Below are positions 7,201 through 15,823 of a stretch of 64,000 nt of DNA, one piece after another. A program made the position numbers and the translations under genes. The stretch covers positions 195,497 to 259,496 of the forward strand of contig JAPSFT010000001.1 in NCBI GenBank assembly GCA_035063765.1. Direction: 5' to 3'. The stretch is from Deltaproteobacteria bacterium (GTDB lineage: Bacteria > Myxococcota_A > UBA9160 > PR03). The notes under the pieces were generated by a model. That model ran no database searches. It was not told the origin of the DNA and saw only the letters and a program-made list of their open reading frames with translations. The first letter of the stretch is position 1. The number at the start of each line of letters is the position of its first letter.

Positions 7201-9193
7201 TGTCGGTCGAGAGGCTCACGCTGAGCGCCGCGTCGGTGCGGAGGAAGATGGTGCGCCCGGCGCGGCCCACGTTGCCGTCGTCGTCGACGACGTAGGCCTC
7301 GATGCGATTCGTGCCGCGCAGCGTCGTGTCGGCCGGCATAGTGAAGCTGGCCCGCCCGCTCGCGTCGAGGTCGAGCGTGCGCATGTCGACCGCCTGACCC
7401 TCGCTCAACCAGTCGAGGTAGGCGTGCGCCTCGCCGGGCGTCGCGAGCACCTCCACCTTCACCGTCTCGCCGATCGCGTAGACGGACTTGTCCGTGCGGA
7501 CGAGCACGTGCTCGCTGCCGGACTGCGCGTCGAAGCTGAAGTCCTGGGTGACGGGCTTCCCGCTCGCGGGCGTCACGGTCACCTCGAGCGTGGCCGCCCC
7601 CGAGCGCGGTACCCAGCGCAGCGCCGCCTGACCAAACTCGTCGGTCTTCGCGGACAGCACCTGGTTTCCCGCGCGCACGCTCGCCACCGCGTTCGCCACC
7701 GGCTGCCCGAGCGGATCGCTCACGAAGAGATCGAGGCGGTTCTCGATGCCGGGCACGAGCGAGGTCGCCTCGGGCACCACCACCACGTGGAGCGGCGCGG
7801 CGGCGACCGCGACCGGCGTCTCCCGTTTCACTTGCTGCCCGGCGCCGTCGGTGACGGTCGCGCGGAGCGTGACGAGCGCGTTGCCTTGCTCGAGCGGGAG
7901 CCCGACCAGGCTCTTCGGCAGCGGCAGCGAGAAGCTCATCTTGCCGTTCGCGTCGGTCTTGCCGACCACGCTGCCGAAGAGCGTCTCGCCGACGTCCACC
8001 GTGACGCCCTCGATGGTCACGCTCGCGCCCGACACCGGCTTACCGAAGAAATAGCCCGCATCGAGGCTCCCGGTCACCGTATCGCCCGGGCCGTACCAGG
8101 GCCGAGCCACGACGACGCCCACGCGGTACTTCGGCAGCGAGTAGCGCGACACCTCGACGGTCTTCTCGGTGGTGGTGCCGTCCACGACGACTCGCACCTT
8201 GAAGGTGCCCATGTTCAAGATCCGGCCGAGCGTGAACTGCGTGGCCGCCACGCCGTAGGCGTCGGTGGCAAGCTCGCGCATCATGAGCTTATTCCCCTTG
8301 CCGTCCTCGAGCTCGAAGCGCGCCGTGGCGTTCGCGAGCGGCCGGTTCTCGGGCGGGGTGAGCGCGAGCGCGCGAAGAAAGAGCGTCTGCCCCGGCTGAT
8401 AGACGGGCTTGTCGGTGGTGAGCAGCACCTTCCGCGCGGGCTCGACGACGCTCACCGGGCTCGTGAGGCTGGCCTCGGTGCCCTGCGCGCGGGCGTGCGC
8501 CCGAACCGTGTACGAGCCGGGCGCGCCGGTCGGTTCCACTTGGAATACCGCATCGCCGGAGGCGTCCGTGACGCGGGTCAGGTTCGAGACGAGCGCGTCG
8601 CCGCGCTTCACGTCGAGCGCGACCTCGAGCCCCCCCTGCGGCCGCTGGGTGAAGGGGTGCGCGGCGTGCACGCGGTACGACACCTTCCTGCCCGCCGAGA
8701 TCTGCGCGGGTCCGTCGAGCGTCAGCGCGTAGGGCGACACCACGCGGAGCAGGCTGGTCGTGAGCCGCAGCGCCTCCTCGGCGCCGTCGGTGATGCGGAG
8801 GTTGTAGAGCGCCCAGTCCGCCTGCTCGAGGACGCCCGCCGGCGCCGTCAGCGTGGCGGTCACGTGCGCGGTGGCGCCGCTTCCGACCTCGTAGCTCACG
8901 CTCGCGGCTCCGAGCCGGGTCTTGCCGTCGACCGTCGCGATCCACACCTCGAGCCGGCCCCGCGCCGCGTCCCCGAGCGACTCGATCGGGATGTCCACGC
9001 TGAGCACGCCGGCCGCGGAGGTCGCCGAGAGCTTCGCCTCGTCGATGCGGATCACGCCGTCGCTCGCCGAGTCGCCCCCGACGCCGGCCTCGCCGCCCAT
9101 ACCAGCCCCCGAGCATCCGCCCGCGAGCGCCACCCCGAGCGCCAACGCGCTCACCAACCCGCGCGCGCTCCTGAGCCACCACTTCTGTGCCAT
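4283..9193 (-). CDS. Alpha-2-macroglobulin family lipoprotein with thioester (stand-alone)
   Basis: A 1636-residue bacterial alpha-2-macroglobulin, a protease-trapping protein of the envelope. Start ATG 9193 has an AGGAG ribosome site (9200-9204) six bases upstream and gives a lipoprotein signal with LAGGC. A chain of MG-type beta domains includes LLTTDKPVYQPGQ and VLVRTDKSVYAIGE. A Gly-rich, Asp-containing stretch near residues 905-925 precedes the A2M domain (FPETLYVNPELITDANG). The thioester motif GCFEQ has Cys about 1158 and Gln about 1161, followed by the helical TED repeats (GGFSWFG, KSDGSW) and a C-terminal beta domain. The third thioester residue is Phe rather than the common Gly, but Cys and Gln are kept. 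No pbpC is adjacent, unlike the copy at the window end. Confidence 0.93.
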   Translation of the reverse strand: MAQKWWLRSARGLVSALALGVALAGGCSGAGMGGEAGVGGDSASDGVIRIDEAKLSATSAAGVLSVDIPIESLGDAARGRLEVWIATVDGKTRLGAASVSYEVGSGATAHVTATLTAPAGVLEQADWALYNLRITDGAEEALRLTTSLLRVVSPYALTLDGPAQISAGRKVSYRVHAAHPFTQRPQGGLEVALDVKRGDALVSNLTRVTDASGDAVFQVEPTGAPGSYTVRAHARAQGTEASLTSPVSVVEPARKVLLTTDKPVYQPGQTLFLRALALTPPENRPLANATARFELEDGKGNKLMMRELATDAYGVAATQFTLGRILNMGTFKVRVVVDGTTTEKTVEVSRYSLPKYRVGVVVARPWYGPGDTVTGSLDAGYFFGKPVSGASVTIEGVTVDVGETLFGSVVGKTDANGKMSFSLPLPKSLVGLPLEQGNALVTLRATVTDGAGQQVKRETPVAVAAAPLHVVVVPEATSLVPGIENRLDLFVSDPLGQPVANAVASVRAGNQVLSAKTDEFGQAALRWVPRSGAATLEVTVTPASGKPVTQDFSFDAQSGSEHVLVRTDKSVYAIGETVKVEVLATPGEAHAYLDWLSEGQAVDMRTLDLDASGRASFTMPADTTLRGTNRIEAYVVDDDGNVGRAGRTIFLRTDAALSVSLSTDKPEYRPGEPAQLTFSVTDEQGAPAVAALGVQVVDEAVFSVIDSRPGLLSTVFELDDAYAEPRYELQAPPGALSDLLFGKTRSRDAAEASAAQERTAAALAALGSGSFTGLHLTSWPEVIQGAKTQLAPYYEAEKARIVRATQPAVTAAVRALAARGCTETGRWCDSEQRSFGEALILRVKGALAQYDFWGNAYSIDGSPFDAALHVRSAGPDEQVNTADDHALTISLAELGVEDSLPPMADGNGPMPGGGNADAGGGMGGAGGASGVEQSSGPRVRKDFPETLYVNPELITDANGKATVSVELADSITSWRVSTLAHSAGGKLGGGQAGIKVFQDFFADISFPATLTRGDELEFPIAVYNYLSTKQAVKLELASGTWYTPLGATTKTVELLPGEVVGVRFPVRVETVGLQTLTVTATGSSASDALARNVLVVPDGKALSAAVSGALAPGSVSHAVDFPANAVPGSPEMYLEIYPALLAQAVTGMDSMLAVPNGCFEQTTSTTWPNVLVTRYMNQTGQITPAIALKAESLISAGYQRLLTFEHPGGGFSWFGTQDAAPFLSVTAFGLMEFADMAKVQLVDAAMIARTQAWLLAQQKSDGSWEGDVSEFFSFQTSAVRNTAFVLWALADNGYTGAEVGRGLAYVKASLGDDTDPYTLGLVANAFATAAPNDAFLAGVLAKLHAAKQTDGERTYWDTDGTQTNFYGGGADAAVSATALVARAMLLSGGFKDDVDGALAFLVASKDPAGNFGSTQATIWTLRALLLAAEKGTEGAVGTLAVEVDGAPFTTLSLTPDQAEVMTTVDMKPLATLGSHQVTLSFAGTGKVSYNLVTRHNLPWAAVPPDATGPLGVSVSYDKRSLAVDERVEATVTVKNHTASAQGMLIVTVGIPPGFAVETEALDAYRAAGALSNYELTGKQLTLYLSSLGASASQSYRYGLRATMPVKASDGGASAYLYYQPEQRASAPAATLEVSAD

Positions 9194-9215
9194 CGAGAAC
9201 TCCTGTCGGGCTCGA

Positions 9216-9231
9216 TCCAAGATTCATTCCA
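9216..9231 (-). promoter_or_regulatory. Weak sigma-54-like element before the alpha-2-macroglobulin gene
   Basis: Read on the minus strand, TGGAATG-AATC-TTGGA resembles -24/-12, but the -12 GC is GG. The predicted start would fall about 12 nt before ATG 9193, just ahead of AGGAG. Confidence 0.25.
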
Positions 9232-9244
9232 TCTGAGTTGACGG

Positions 9245-9329
9245 CAAGGTAGCTCGACTCTCGCGTTACCTTGTCATTTCGGGCCACGCATCTGACACAG
9301 ATTGACACACAAGCCCGCGCGTGACACAC
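9245..9329. promoter_or_regulatory. Operator-like repeats upstream of the alpha-2-macroglobulin gene
   Basis: There are two kinds of repeat. A dyad, CAAGGTA (9245-9251) and TACCTTG (9267-9273), is spaced 22 bp start to start, about two helical turns. Three direct copies of TGACACA begin at 9293, 9303 and 9322, spaced 10 and 19 bp, so they lie on roughly one face of the helix. The latter sit about 90 to 125 bp upstream of the possible start near 9205, suiting an activator. No regulator is identified. Confidence 0.4.
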
Positions 9330-9337
9330 CAGCCTCC

Positions 9338-9371
9338 GCCGAGCGTGGCCGGTCCGGCGCGACCGGCGGCG
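9338..9371. repeat. 34-bp hairpin repeat, copy 1
   Basis: It matches 9410-9443 at 32 of 34 positions. It holds the hairpin GCCGGTC-CGGCGC-GACCGGC and lies downstream of the serine hydrolase gene, where it may help end its transcript. Confidence 0.6.
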
Positions 9372-9409
9372 GAGATTCCACCCCGGTGCGAGTGGTCGAG
9401 GCGTTCGCC

Positions 9410-9443
9410 GCCGAGCGTTGCCGGTCCGGCGCGGCCGGCGGCG
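9410..9443. repeat. 34-bp hairpin repeat, copy 2
   Basis: Second copy of the repeat at 9338. Its core CCGGCGCGGCCGGCG (9426-9440) recurs exactly at 28350-28364 in another intergenic region. It ends 8 bp before the stop of the serine hydrolase gene. Confidence 0.6.
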
Positions 9444-9451
9444 CGGCCGGC

Positions 9452-10807
9452 TCAGCGGAGCAGTCCCTGGACGCGCTCCACGAAGTCGGGGAACGCCGGA
9501 TCGGGAGCGTGCGGGTCGGGGCGGCCCTTCGGAGCGCGGCGCATCCTCACCGCGACCAGGTGGTCGCGCGGCAAGACCACCAGGTACTGCCCGAGCGTAC
9601 CCGCCGAGTAGACGCCGTCGATGGGACCGAAGTCGAAGCGCGCGTCCGGCACGCCGCGCTCGGTCGTCTGCAGCGTCCACTCCTTCAGCGCGGGGTCGCC
9701 GAACAGCGCGCGCAGCTCGGCGGCGAGCGCGCTCGCGGAAGGGAACACCTTGCCGCGCACCGGCGCGACGCGCTCGATGAACGCCGCGTCGACGCCGGCG
9801 TCGCGCCAGCGCGCGACGGTGGCGTCGTCCACTTCGACGCGCGTCCACGCGGGCGCGAGCCACCAGAAGAGGCCGAGCCGCTTGCTATTCGGCTGCACCG
9901 AGGCAAGTTGCGCGGTGGACCGCTCGAGCCAGCCCTCGCTGACGATTTGTCGGCCCTCCCAGCGACCGCGCCGGTCGATGAGCTCGCCGAGCCTCGCGAG
10001 CTCGCGCGGGCGCAGGTGGAGCCCCGCGAGGCCGTGGGCGTTGCCGGCGCGATCGAGGCTCCACCAGAAGTCACCGATCCCGAGCGGCGCGAAGAGCGTG
10101 CGCGCCACGAAGCGATCGGCGCGCTCACCGCTCACTCGGGCGATGACGGCGCTCACCAGGTTGGCGCCCTCGTTCGAGTAGTGAAACTCTGTCCCCGGCT
10201 CGCGCTCGACCGGTCGCGCGAGCGCGTGCGCGACGAAATCGCGGCTCCGGTAGAGCTCGACGGTGCGCTCCGGCTCGCTGAGCCCCGAGGTGTGCGAGAG
10301 CAGATGGCGAACGGTGATCTTCGCGTGAGCGCCGCTCTTCCACTCGGGAAACCAGGTGCTCACCGGTTGATCGAGGTCGAGCTTGCCCGCGTCGACGAGC
10401 ACGCCGACCGCGAGCGAGAGCACGGATTTCGTGATCGACATGGTCTGGATCGGGGCGCGCCCGGCCGTGAAGACCCAGTCGCCGACCAGGACGCCATCCT
10501 TCACGAGCACGAGCTCGTCCGAGCCGTTCGCGCGCGCGTCGCGGACGAGCGCGCGAACGGCCACCGGGTCGAGCGCGCGCGGCGGCGCGGGTGGGGCGGT
10601 GCTCGCGGTGGGCGCCGCCGCGGAGGGGTCGGAAGCGGGCGTGGGCGCCGGCGCGGCGGCGCGCGCCGGAGCCCGTCTCGAGCCCTCGCGCGCCGCGCGA
10701 GGCGCGGCCGCGCTCGACTCGCCGGCACCTCGACCGGACGGCGCGCACCCGGCGAGGGCAAGGACGAGCACCGCAGGAAGCGCCGCGGACGCGCGCGAGC
10801 CGGGCAT
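9452..10807 (-). CDS. Serine hydrolase lipoprotein, class C beta-lactamase/DD-peptidase family
   Basis: A 451-residue secreted lipoprotein: ATG 10807, signal with LALAGC, then a Pro/Ala linker to about residue 75. The beta-lactamase-like fold shows the catalytic SxxK as SITK (in QTMSITKSVLSL), the HTSGL loop, the Tyr motif as YSN (HYSNEGANL) and, near the C-terminus, a GTLGQYL strand in place of KTG/HTG. This family includes esterases and D-aminopeptidases as well as beta-lactamases, so resistance should not be assumed. A longer in-frame ORF reaches 10936 but would lose the signal peptide. A -10-like TATACC lies 8 nt upstream. Divergent from the kinase-like gene at 10917. Confidence 0.88.
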   Translation of the reverse strand: MPGSRASAALPAVLVLALAGCAPSGRGAGESSAAAPRAAREGSRRAPARAAAPAPTPASDPSAAAPTASTAPPAPPRALDPVAVRALVRDARANGSDELVLVKDGVLVGDWVFTAGRAPIQTMSITKSVLSLAVGVLVDAGKLDLDQPVSTWFPEWKSGAHAKITVRHLLSHTSGLSEPERTVELYRSRDFVAHALARPVEREPGTEFHYSNEGANLVSAVIARVSGERADRFVARTLFAPLGIGDFWWSLDRAGNAHGLAGLHLRPRELARLGELIDRRGRWEGRQIVSEGWLERSTAQLASVQPNSKRLGLFWWLAPAWTRVEVDDATVARWRDAGVDAAFIERVAPVRGKVFPSASALAAELRALFGDPALKEWTLQTTERGVPDARFDFGPIDGVYSAGTLGQYLVVLPRDHLVAVRMRRAPKGRPDPHAPDPAFPDFVERVQGLLR

Positions 10808-10815
10808 CGCCAAGC

Positions 10816-10821
10816 GGTATA
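10816..10821 (-). promoter_or_regulatory. -10-like hexamer at the serine hydrolase start
   Basis: TATACC on the minus strand ends 8 nt before ATG 10807, with no ribosome site between, suggesting a leaderless message. Confidence 0.4.
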
Positions 10822-10916
10822 CTCCGCGCTCGCCCGGGCGCCGCGCGGTTTTCCCGCCGAGCGCGGGGCGCTCGGCCCATAGCCGGCGAGCGAAGGCCGT
10901 GGCATCATGCCGCCCG

Positions 10917-12281
10917 GTGACGAACGAACGCCTCACGCGACAGGAGCTCTCCTGGCTGCTGGCTCAAGAAGCGCGCGGCGCGGCTCGAGCGCTCCGCGAG
11001 GGCGTCGCGCAGCGCAAGCAGCCAGCCGGCGGCGTCACCATCACCGACGCGCCCGCGGTCGAGACCACGCTCGACGCCCTCGACGACGCCATCGACAAGC
11101 TGAGCGAGCTGCAGGCAGGCAGCGTGGGCAAGAGTGCGCGCCGCGGCCGCATCGATCTGGCGGCGCTGCTCTACGAGATCGCGCCCGGCGCGCGGATCGC
11201 CATCGAGCCCGGCGCCGGGACGGAGGTGTTCGGCGAAGAGAGCGATCTCCGGCGCATGCTCCACGTGCTGCTCAGTCAGACGCACAGCGATCCAGGGCTC
11301 GGCGGCGCGGCCGCCACGCCGGTCATCTCCGTTCGACGCGACGGGCACTGGGTTCGCATCGGGGTCGAGCTCGGCCCCGACTCATCGGCGAACCTCGAGC
11401 TCGAGCAGCGCTGGCTCAACCGCATGGCCATCCGTCACGGCGGACGGCTCGAGCTCGAGGGCGGCACGCAGTCGATCTTCCTGCCCGCCGACGGCGCGAG
11501 CGATCAGCGCGAGGTGGCGGAGCTCCGGCGGGAGCTCGAGCAGGCCCAGCAGCTCGGCGAGGTCTACGCGCGTGAGCTGGCCGCGGCCTTCGCGGCCGGC
11601 GACGCGCCGGCCGCGCGCAGCGAGCCCCCCGCGGCGGATGTCGCGACCGCGCGCCTCGAGATGCTGGTGTCGGTCGCGAGCTCGATGCAGCGCGACGTGC
11701 GCGCGCTCACCGAGGCGCTGCGCGCCGACGCGAGCGAGGCGGCCGCGAGCCTCGGCGAGCGCATGTCGACCCGCGCGGCGGCGCTCTCGGCGCACGGCGC
11801 CGAGCTCGCGCGCGCCGCGGCCGCCGACCCGCGCGAGGCGGAGCTCACCTTCGATCCCGCCGACGGGATCCGCGCCGCGGTCGCCGATGCGGGCGGTCGC
11901 GCCGCGCGCCACGCCGTCGCCCTCGAGACGGAGCTCGAGGCGCTCGAGCCGCTCCGCGCCGCGCGCGGGCTCTTCGAGCTCGTGGTGCGCTCGCTCATCG
12001 ACCACGCCATCGTGGCGACCCCGCGCGGCGAGCCGGTGCGGGTGCGAGGCCGCCGGCTCCCCCGCGGCCTCGAGCTCGCGGTGGAAGACGGCGCGCCGCT
12101 CGTCCCGGCCTCCGCGTGGCAGGACCTGGTCCGGCATCGCGTGGATCCCGCCGGGCTCGGCCGCCCCCGGGGCCTCGCCTTGCTCGCCGCCGAGGCGGCC
12201 TCGGACGTGCTCGGAGGCAAGCTCGCGATCCGGGAGAGCGCCGCCGGTCGGAGCGAGCTCGTCTTCGTCCTGGAGGGCTGA
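10917..12281 (+). CDS. Degenerate histidine-kinase-like protein with two ATPase-like regions
   Basis: A 454-residue cytoplasmic protein from GTG 10917. Residues about 1-75 are helical and end in LSELQAGSVGKSARRGRIDLAALLYE, like the end of a DHp domain leading into a HATPase domain, but no His phospho-acceptor is seen. A first HATPase-like region follows (about 75-190: DLRRMLHVLLSQTH, then NRMAIRHGGRLELEGG). A helical linker comes next, then a second region (about 300-454: ELVVRSLIDHAIVATP, VEDGAPL, GLALLAAEAASDVLGGKLAI). Both lack a normal N-box Asn and the DxGxG loop, so ATP binding is doubtful. A CheY-like regulator follows at 12382. Probably a signalling scaffold or pseudokinase; this is inference. 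Confidence 0.65.
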   Translation: MTNERLTRQELSWLLAQEARGAARALREGVAQRKQPAGGVTITDAPAVETTLDALDDAIDKLSELQAGSVGKSARRGRIDLAALLYEIAPGARIAIEPGAGTEVFGEESDLRRMLHVLLSQTHSDPGLGGAAATPVISVRRDGHWVRIGVELGPDSSANLELEQRWLNRMAIRHGGRLELEGGTQSIFLPADGASDQREVAELRRELEQAQQLGEVYARELAAAFAAGDAPAARSEPPAADVATARLEMLVSVASSMQRDVRALTEALRADASEAAASLGERMSTRAAALSAHGAELARAAAADPREAELTFDPADGIRAAVADAGGRAARHAVALETELEALEPLRAARGLFELVVRSLIDHAIVATPRGEPVRVRGRRLPRGLELAVEDGAPLVPASAWQDLVRHRVDPAGLGRPRGLALLAAEAASDVLGGKLAIRESAAGRSELVFVLEG

Positions 12282-12366
12282 ACGCGCCGAGCGCTCGTCT
12301 CGCGAGCGGAGCGCGCGCTCGGGAGGAGCGCGCATTTTGGATGGCGTGCCGGGCGGCGGGATGGAC

Positions 12367-12372
12367 TATGCT
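12367..12372 (+). promoter_or_regulatory. -10-like hexamer at the response-regulator start
   Basis: TATGCT ends 9 nt before ATG 12382. This suggests the regulator can be transcribed apart from the kinase-like gene, as a leaderless message. Confidence 0.35.
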
Positions 12373-12381
12373 GGTTAGAGC

Positions 12382-12756
12382 ATGCGCATTCTCGTCGTCG
12401 AGGATCAGGACTCGATCCGACGCATGATCGAGGCACTGGTGCAGGCCCGCGGATACGAGGTCACCGCGGTAGCCTCGGGCACCAAGGCGATCGACGTCGC
12501 GATGACCCGGCCACCGGACATCGTGCTCCTCGATCTGATGCTCCCCGGGCAGTACGACGGGTTCGAGGTCTGCAAGCGCCTGCGCGCCGACCCGACGACC
12601 CGGAAGGTGCCGGTGATCATCATCAGCGCGCTCGACGACGCCCAGTCGCGCCAGCACGCGACCGAGGTGGGGGCCACCGCGTACTACACCAAGCCGTTCA
12701 GCCCGATCGCGCTGCTCAAGGAGATCGACCGCCTGTACGCCCAGTCGCGAACCTGA
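12382..12756 (+). CDS. Single-domain (CheY-like) response regulator
   Basis: A 124-residue receiver domain with no output domain. All key residues are present: acidic pair Glu7/Asp8, phospho-acceptor Asp51 (VLLDLMLPG), Ser82 (VIIISA) and Lys104 (YYTKPF). It acts by protein-protein contact after phosphorylation. It lies 100 bp downstream of the degenerate kinase, so it may receive phosphate from another kinase, with the neighbour as a scaffold. ATG 12382 is the only sensible start. Confidence 0.95.
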   Translation: MRILVVEDQDSIRRMIEALVQARGYEVTAVASGTKAIDVAMTRPPDIVLLDLMLPGQYDGFEVCKRLRADPTTRKVPVIIISALDDAQSRQHATEVGATAYYTKPFSPIALLKEIDRLYAQSRT

Positions 12757-12777
12757 CGAGCGCCCCGCCGAGCGCGA

Positions 12778-13161
12778 TCAGAGCAGGTTCAGGAATTCCT
12801 TCGCGCGCTCCTCGGCGGCGAAGATGATGCCCTTGGCCTCGACCGAAGGGATCCGCAGCCGCTCGCAGAGCCCGTCGATGAGCTGCTGCTCGGCCTCCGC
12901 CTGCTCGCCGTCGATGTGGGTGAGCAGCACCGCGTGCTGGAGCAGCACGCGCCGATCATCGTAGCTCAGATCCGTGACCGGCACGTCATCGAGCGTACGC
13001 TGGGTCTTGGCGTAGCTGCGCACCTCGGCGGCCTCGCTCGGCGTCGCGTTGAACGCCTGCAGGAGCGCCTCGATCACCTCCAGTTCCTCGTCGGCGACGC
13101 GGCCATCGGCCCACGCCACGCTCACGAGCCCTTTCAGGATCGCCATGTTCTGATCGTGCAT
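12778..13161 (-). CDS. TerB-like (tellurite-resistance B fold) helical protein
   Basis: A 127-residue cytoplasmic protein starting MHDQNMAILKG at 13161 (a second possible ATG is at 13146). The all-helical pattern with an acidic loop after helix 1, VSVAWADGRVADEELEVIEALL, and a second, THIDGEQAEAEQQLIDGL, matches the TerB/DjlA-N-like domain, in which DG-x-D/E loops may bind metal. Such proteins occur in many stress and surface contexts; a true tellurite role is not implied. It converges on the response-regulator gene with a 21-bp gap. Confidence 0.7.
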   Translation of the reverse strand: MHDQNMAILKGLVSVAWADGRVADEELEVIEALLQAFNATPSEAAEVRSYAKTQRTLDDVPVTDLSYDDRRVLLQHAVLLTHIDGEQAEAEQQLIDGLCERLRIPSVEAKGIIFAAEERAKEFLNLL

Positions 13162-13237
13162 GGCGCGGAGGATGGCACGACCCACGGGGCGCTTGCAACG
13201 ATGCCTCGACCCGGCGCGCCAGCCGCCTCGAATCATC

Positions 13238-14949
13238 CTAGCGCGGGCGCGAACCGGCCGCGCTCCGGGGCGTCGCGTGGGAGCTCGCTCCTTCAGAGCG
13301 AGGCTCGACCATCGCGGGAGGGGGCGTCGCGCTCAGCCCGGCCAGCGCCTTGAGATCGCGGCGAAGCTCGCGTTCGGTCTCGGGGCTCGCCGGGGCAAAG
13401 GCCCCGATGAGCGCGCTCACGTCACTCCTCCGCGGCGCGAAGCGAGCGGGCGCGGGCACGAAATGGCTGGGTTCCGGCTCGATCGGCGCCTCGTCCACCG
13501 CGGCTTCGGGGCAGGGTGTCGGCTCGGCGCGGGAGCGTGGCGGTTCGTCGAGCGTGGCGGTCGCAGCGACGTCCGACGACGGGGTCGCGCTCGACGCGAA
13601 GCCGCCATCGTCGACCTCGAGCGGCGCGGCCTCCGGCGCGGGGCTCCACGCCTCGTCGAGCGTAGCGTCGGCGGGCTCGCGCGCGGGGCTCCACGCCTCG
13701 TCGAGCGTAGCGTCGGCGGGCTCCGGCGAGGCGAGCGGCCGCCAGCGCTCCGCCGTAGCGAGAGGCTCCGCGAGCAGCGCCGGCTCGGACGACTCCGCGA
13801 GCAGCGCCGGCTCGGACGACTCTTCGAGCAGCGCCAGCTCGGGCGACTCTTCGAGCAGCGCCGGCTCGGGCAGCTGCTCGATCAGCGCCGGCTCGGGCGA
13901 CTCTTCGATCAGCGCCGGCTCGGGCAGCTGCTCGATCAGCGCCGGCTCGGGCAGCTGCTCGATCAGCGCCGGCTCGGGCGACATCGACTCGTCGATGTCG
14001 AAATCGTCATCGAGGATCGGCTCACCGTCGTCCACGCCCCACGCATCGAGCCGAGGGGCGTCGTGGTTCGGCGCTTCCGCCCGCTCGACCACCGGCGCGA
14101 GCGCCGCGAGCGACGGCGGAGAGGGCGACAGCGCGACCTCGGGAGTTGGCTCGGTCGCGTCCGCATCGACCAGAACGAGCGGCGCGACCGCGACCGCCGC
14201 GGCGGCGACGCGGGTGCCGAGCACCGGCGTCCCCTCGCCCGCGCGCTCATCGTCAAGGAGCCGGCGCGCGTTGGCGCGCGCGACGATCGGCTCGGCCGGC
14301 GTGAGATCGAGCGGCGCCTCGACGAGCTCGTCGAACGCTCGCGGCGCGGGCTCGACCGCCTCGAGCCGCTCGGCGGACGCGGGTGGAGGCGGCGCGAGCA
14401 CGACCACCGGCACGTCGAGCGGTGACGGCGCGGGCTCGCTCATGCGGTCATCCGAGACCGGCGGCGCCACCGCGACCTCGACGGCCCGCTCGACCGGCAA
14501 GGGCGGCGTCGCGCGCGCGCTCGGCTCGGCCGGGACCTGCACGCCGAGCGCGAGCGCCCGCTCCGTCTCGCGATGCAGCCGCGCGAGCGCGCGCCGCGCA
14601 GCGGCGCGGTTCACCGGCACGAGCGCGGTCTCGAGCGCCCGAATGAGGCTCGCGCCGCCGCCCGCGGCGTGCGCGGCGCGGCCGAGTCCGGGGGTAGACG
14701 AGCCGGACGCCTCCATGAGCGCCGTGAGCAGCGCGCGCAGCGCGTTCGCTGCCGCCTCGTCGCTCGCGGCGTCGCCGGCGACCGCGCGCAGCGAACCGTC
14801 GGGCATCAGCACCGCGTCGCCCGCGGCGATCCGGCGCGGCGCGCTCACCACCTGGTCGGCGAGGGCCAAGACGAGGTAGCCGGCGGTCTCCGCGACCACC
14901 GACGCCCGCCGGGCCCTCGCGGCCGCCAGCACCTCCAGCAACGTGACGC

Positions 14950-14953
<4 letters not shown>
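13238..14953 (-). CDS. Acidic Pro/Ala-rich protein with tandem 9-residue repeats, coupled to hisF
   Basis: Unrecognised, 571 residues. ATG 14953 overlaps the hisF stop by 4 bp (ATGA), so it is translationally coupled. Residues 1-140 form a compact domain: [34 protein letters not shown], then a helical part with [24 protein letters not shown]. This has a faint likeness to a kinase N-lobe but no kinase motif. The rest is low complexity and strongly acidic, with eight 9-residue units of the type SPEPALIEQ near residues 325-396, a doubled [14 protein letters not shown], and a basic, Ser-rich end. No signal peptide or membrane segment. Its pairing with a histidine-biosynthesis gene may be simply positional. 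Confidence 0.75.
13636..13723. repeat. Two tandem 45-bp coding repeats
   Basis: Near-identical copies begin at 13636 and 13681 and encode the doubled [14 protein letters not shown] block in the 13238-14953 gene. Confidence 0.85.
13766..13981. repeat. Eight tandem 27-bp coding repeats
   Basis: Eight in-frame 27-bp units encode SPEPALIEQ-like 9-mers. Units vary at codon positions 1, 8 and 9 of each repeat (S/L, I/L, E/Q), so there has been both expansion and divergence. Copy number may vary between strains. Confidence 0.9.
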
Positions 14954-15717
<764 letters not shown>

Positions 15718-15810
15718 GTCGGACCGTCCGTTCCCATATCGGAGAGCGACCCGACCGGACAAAGACCTTGCGAGTCACCGGAGCGCCAGAGCCGCCGTTC
15801 GGCCCCGAGG

Positions 15811-15816
15811 TATAGT
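15811..15816 (+). promoter_or_regulatory. -10-like hexamer at the front of the kinase operon
   Basis: TATAGT ends 7 nt before ATG 15824, the distance expected if the first base of the ATG is the transcription start. Confidence 0.45.
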
Positions 15817-15823
15817 CGCCGTG

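Noticed and set aside
6251-9241. 996-codon open frame on the plus strand
   Set aside because: Antisense to the alpha-2-macroglobulin gene. Its Arg/His/Glu/Leu-rich translation has no domain, as expected from a high-GC shadow frame.
9452-10807. Reading the serine hydrolase as a true beta-lactamase resistance gene
   Set aside because: SxxK and YxN are common to esterases and peptidases of this family. The KTG position is not canonical and there is no ampR-like neighbour.
12778-13161. Tellurite resistance operon
   Set aside because: Only a lone TerB-like domain is present; no terA, terC, terD or terZ genes are nearby.
13766-13981. Tandem repeats that might suggest a CRISPR array
   Set aside because: Units are contiguous 27-bp, in frame and protein-coding, with no spacers and no cas genes nearby.
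13350-14879. 509-codon Ser/Gly/Ala-rich open frame on the plus strand
   Set aside because: Antisense of the repeat-rich protein. The SSAGSGDSS pattern is the complement of its tandem repeats, and it lacks a start context.
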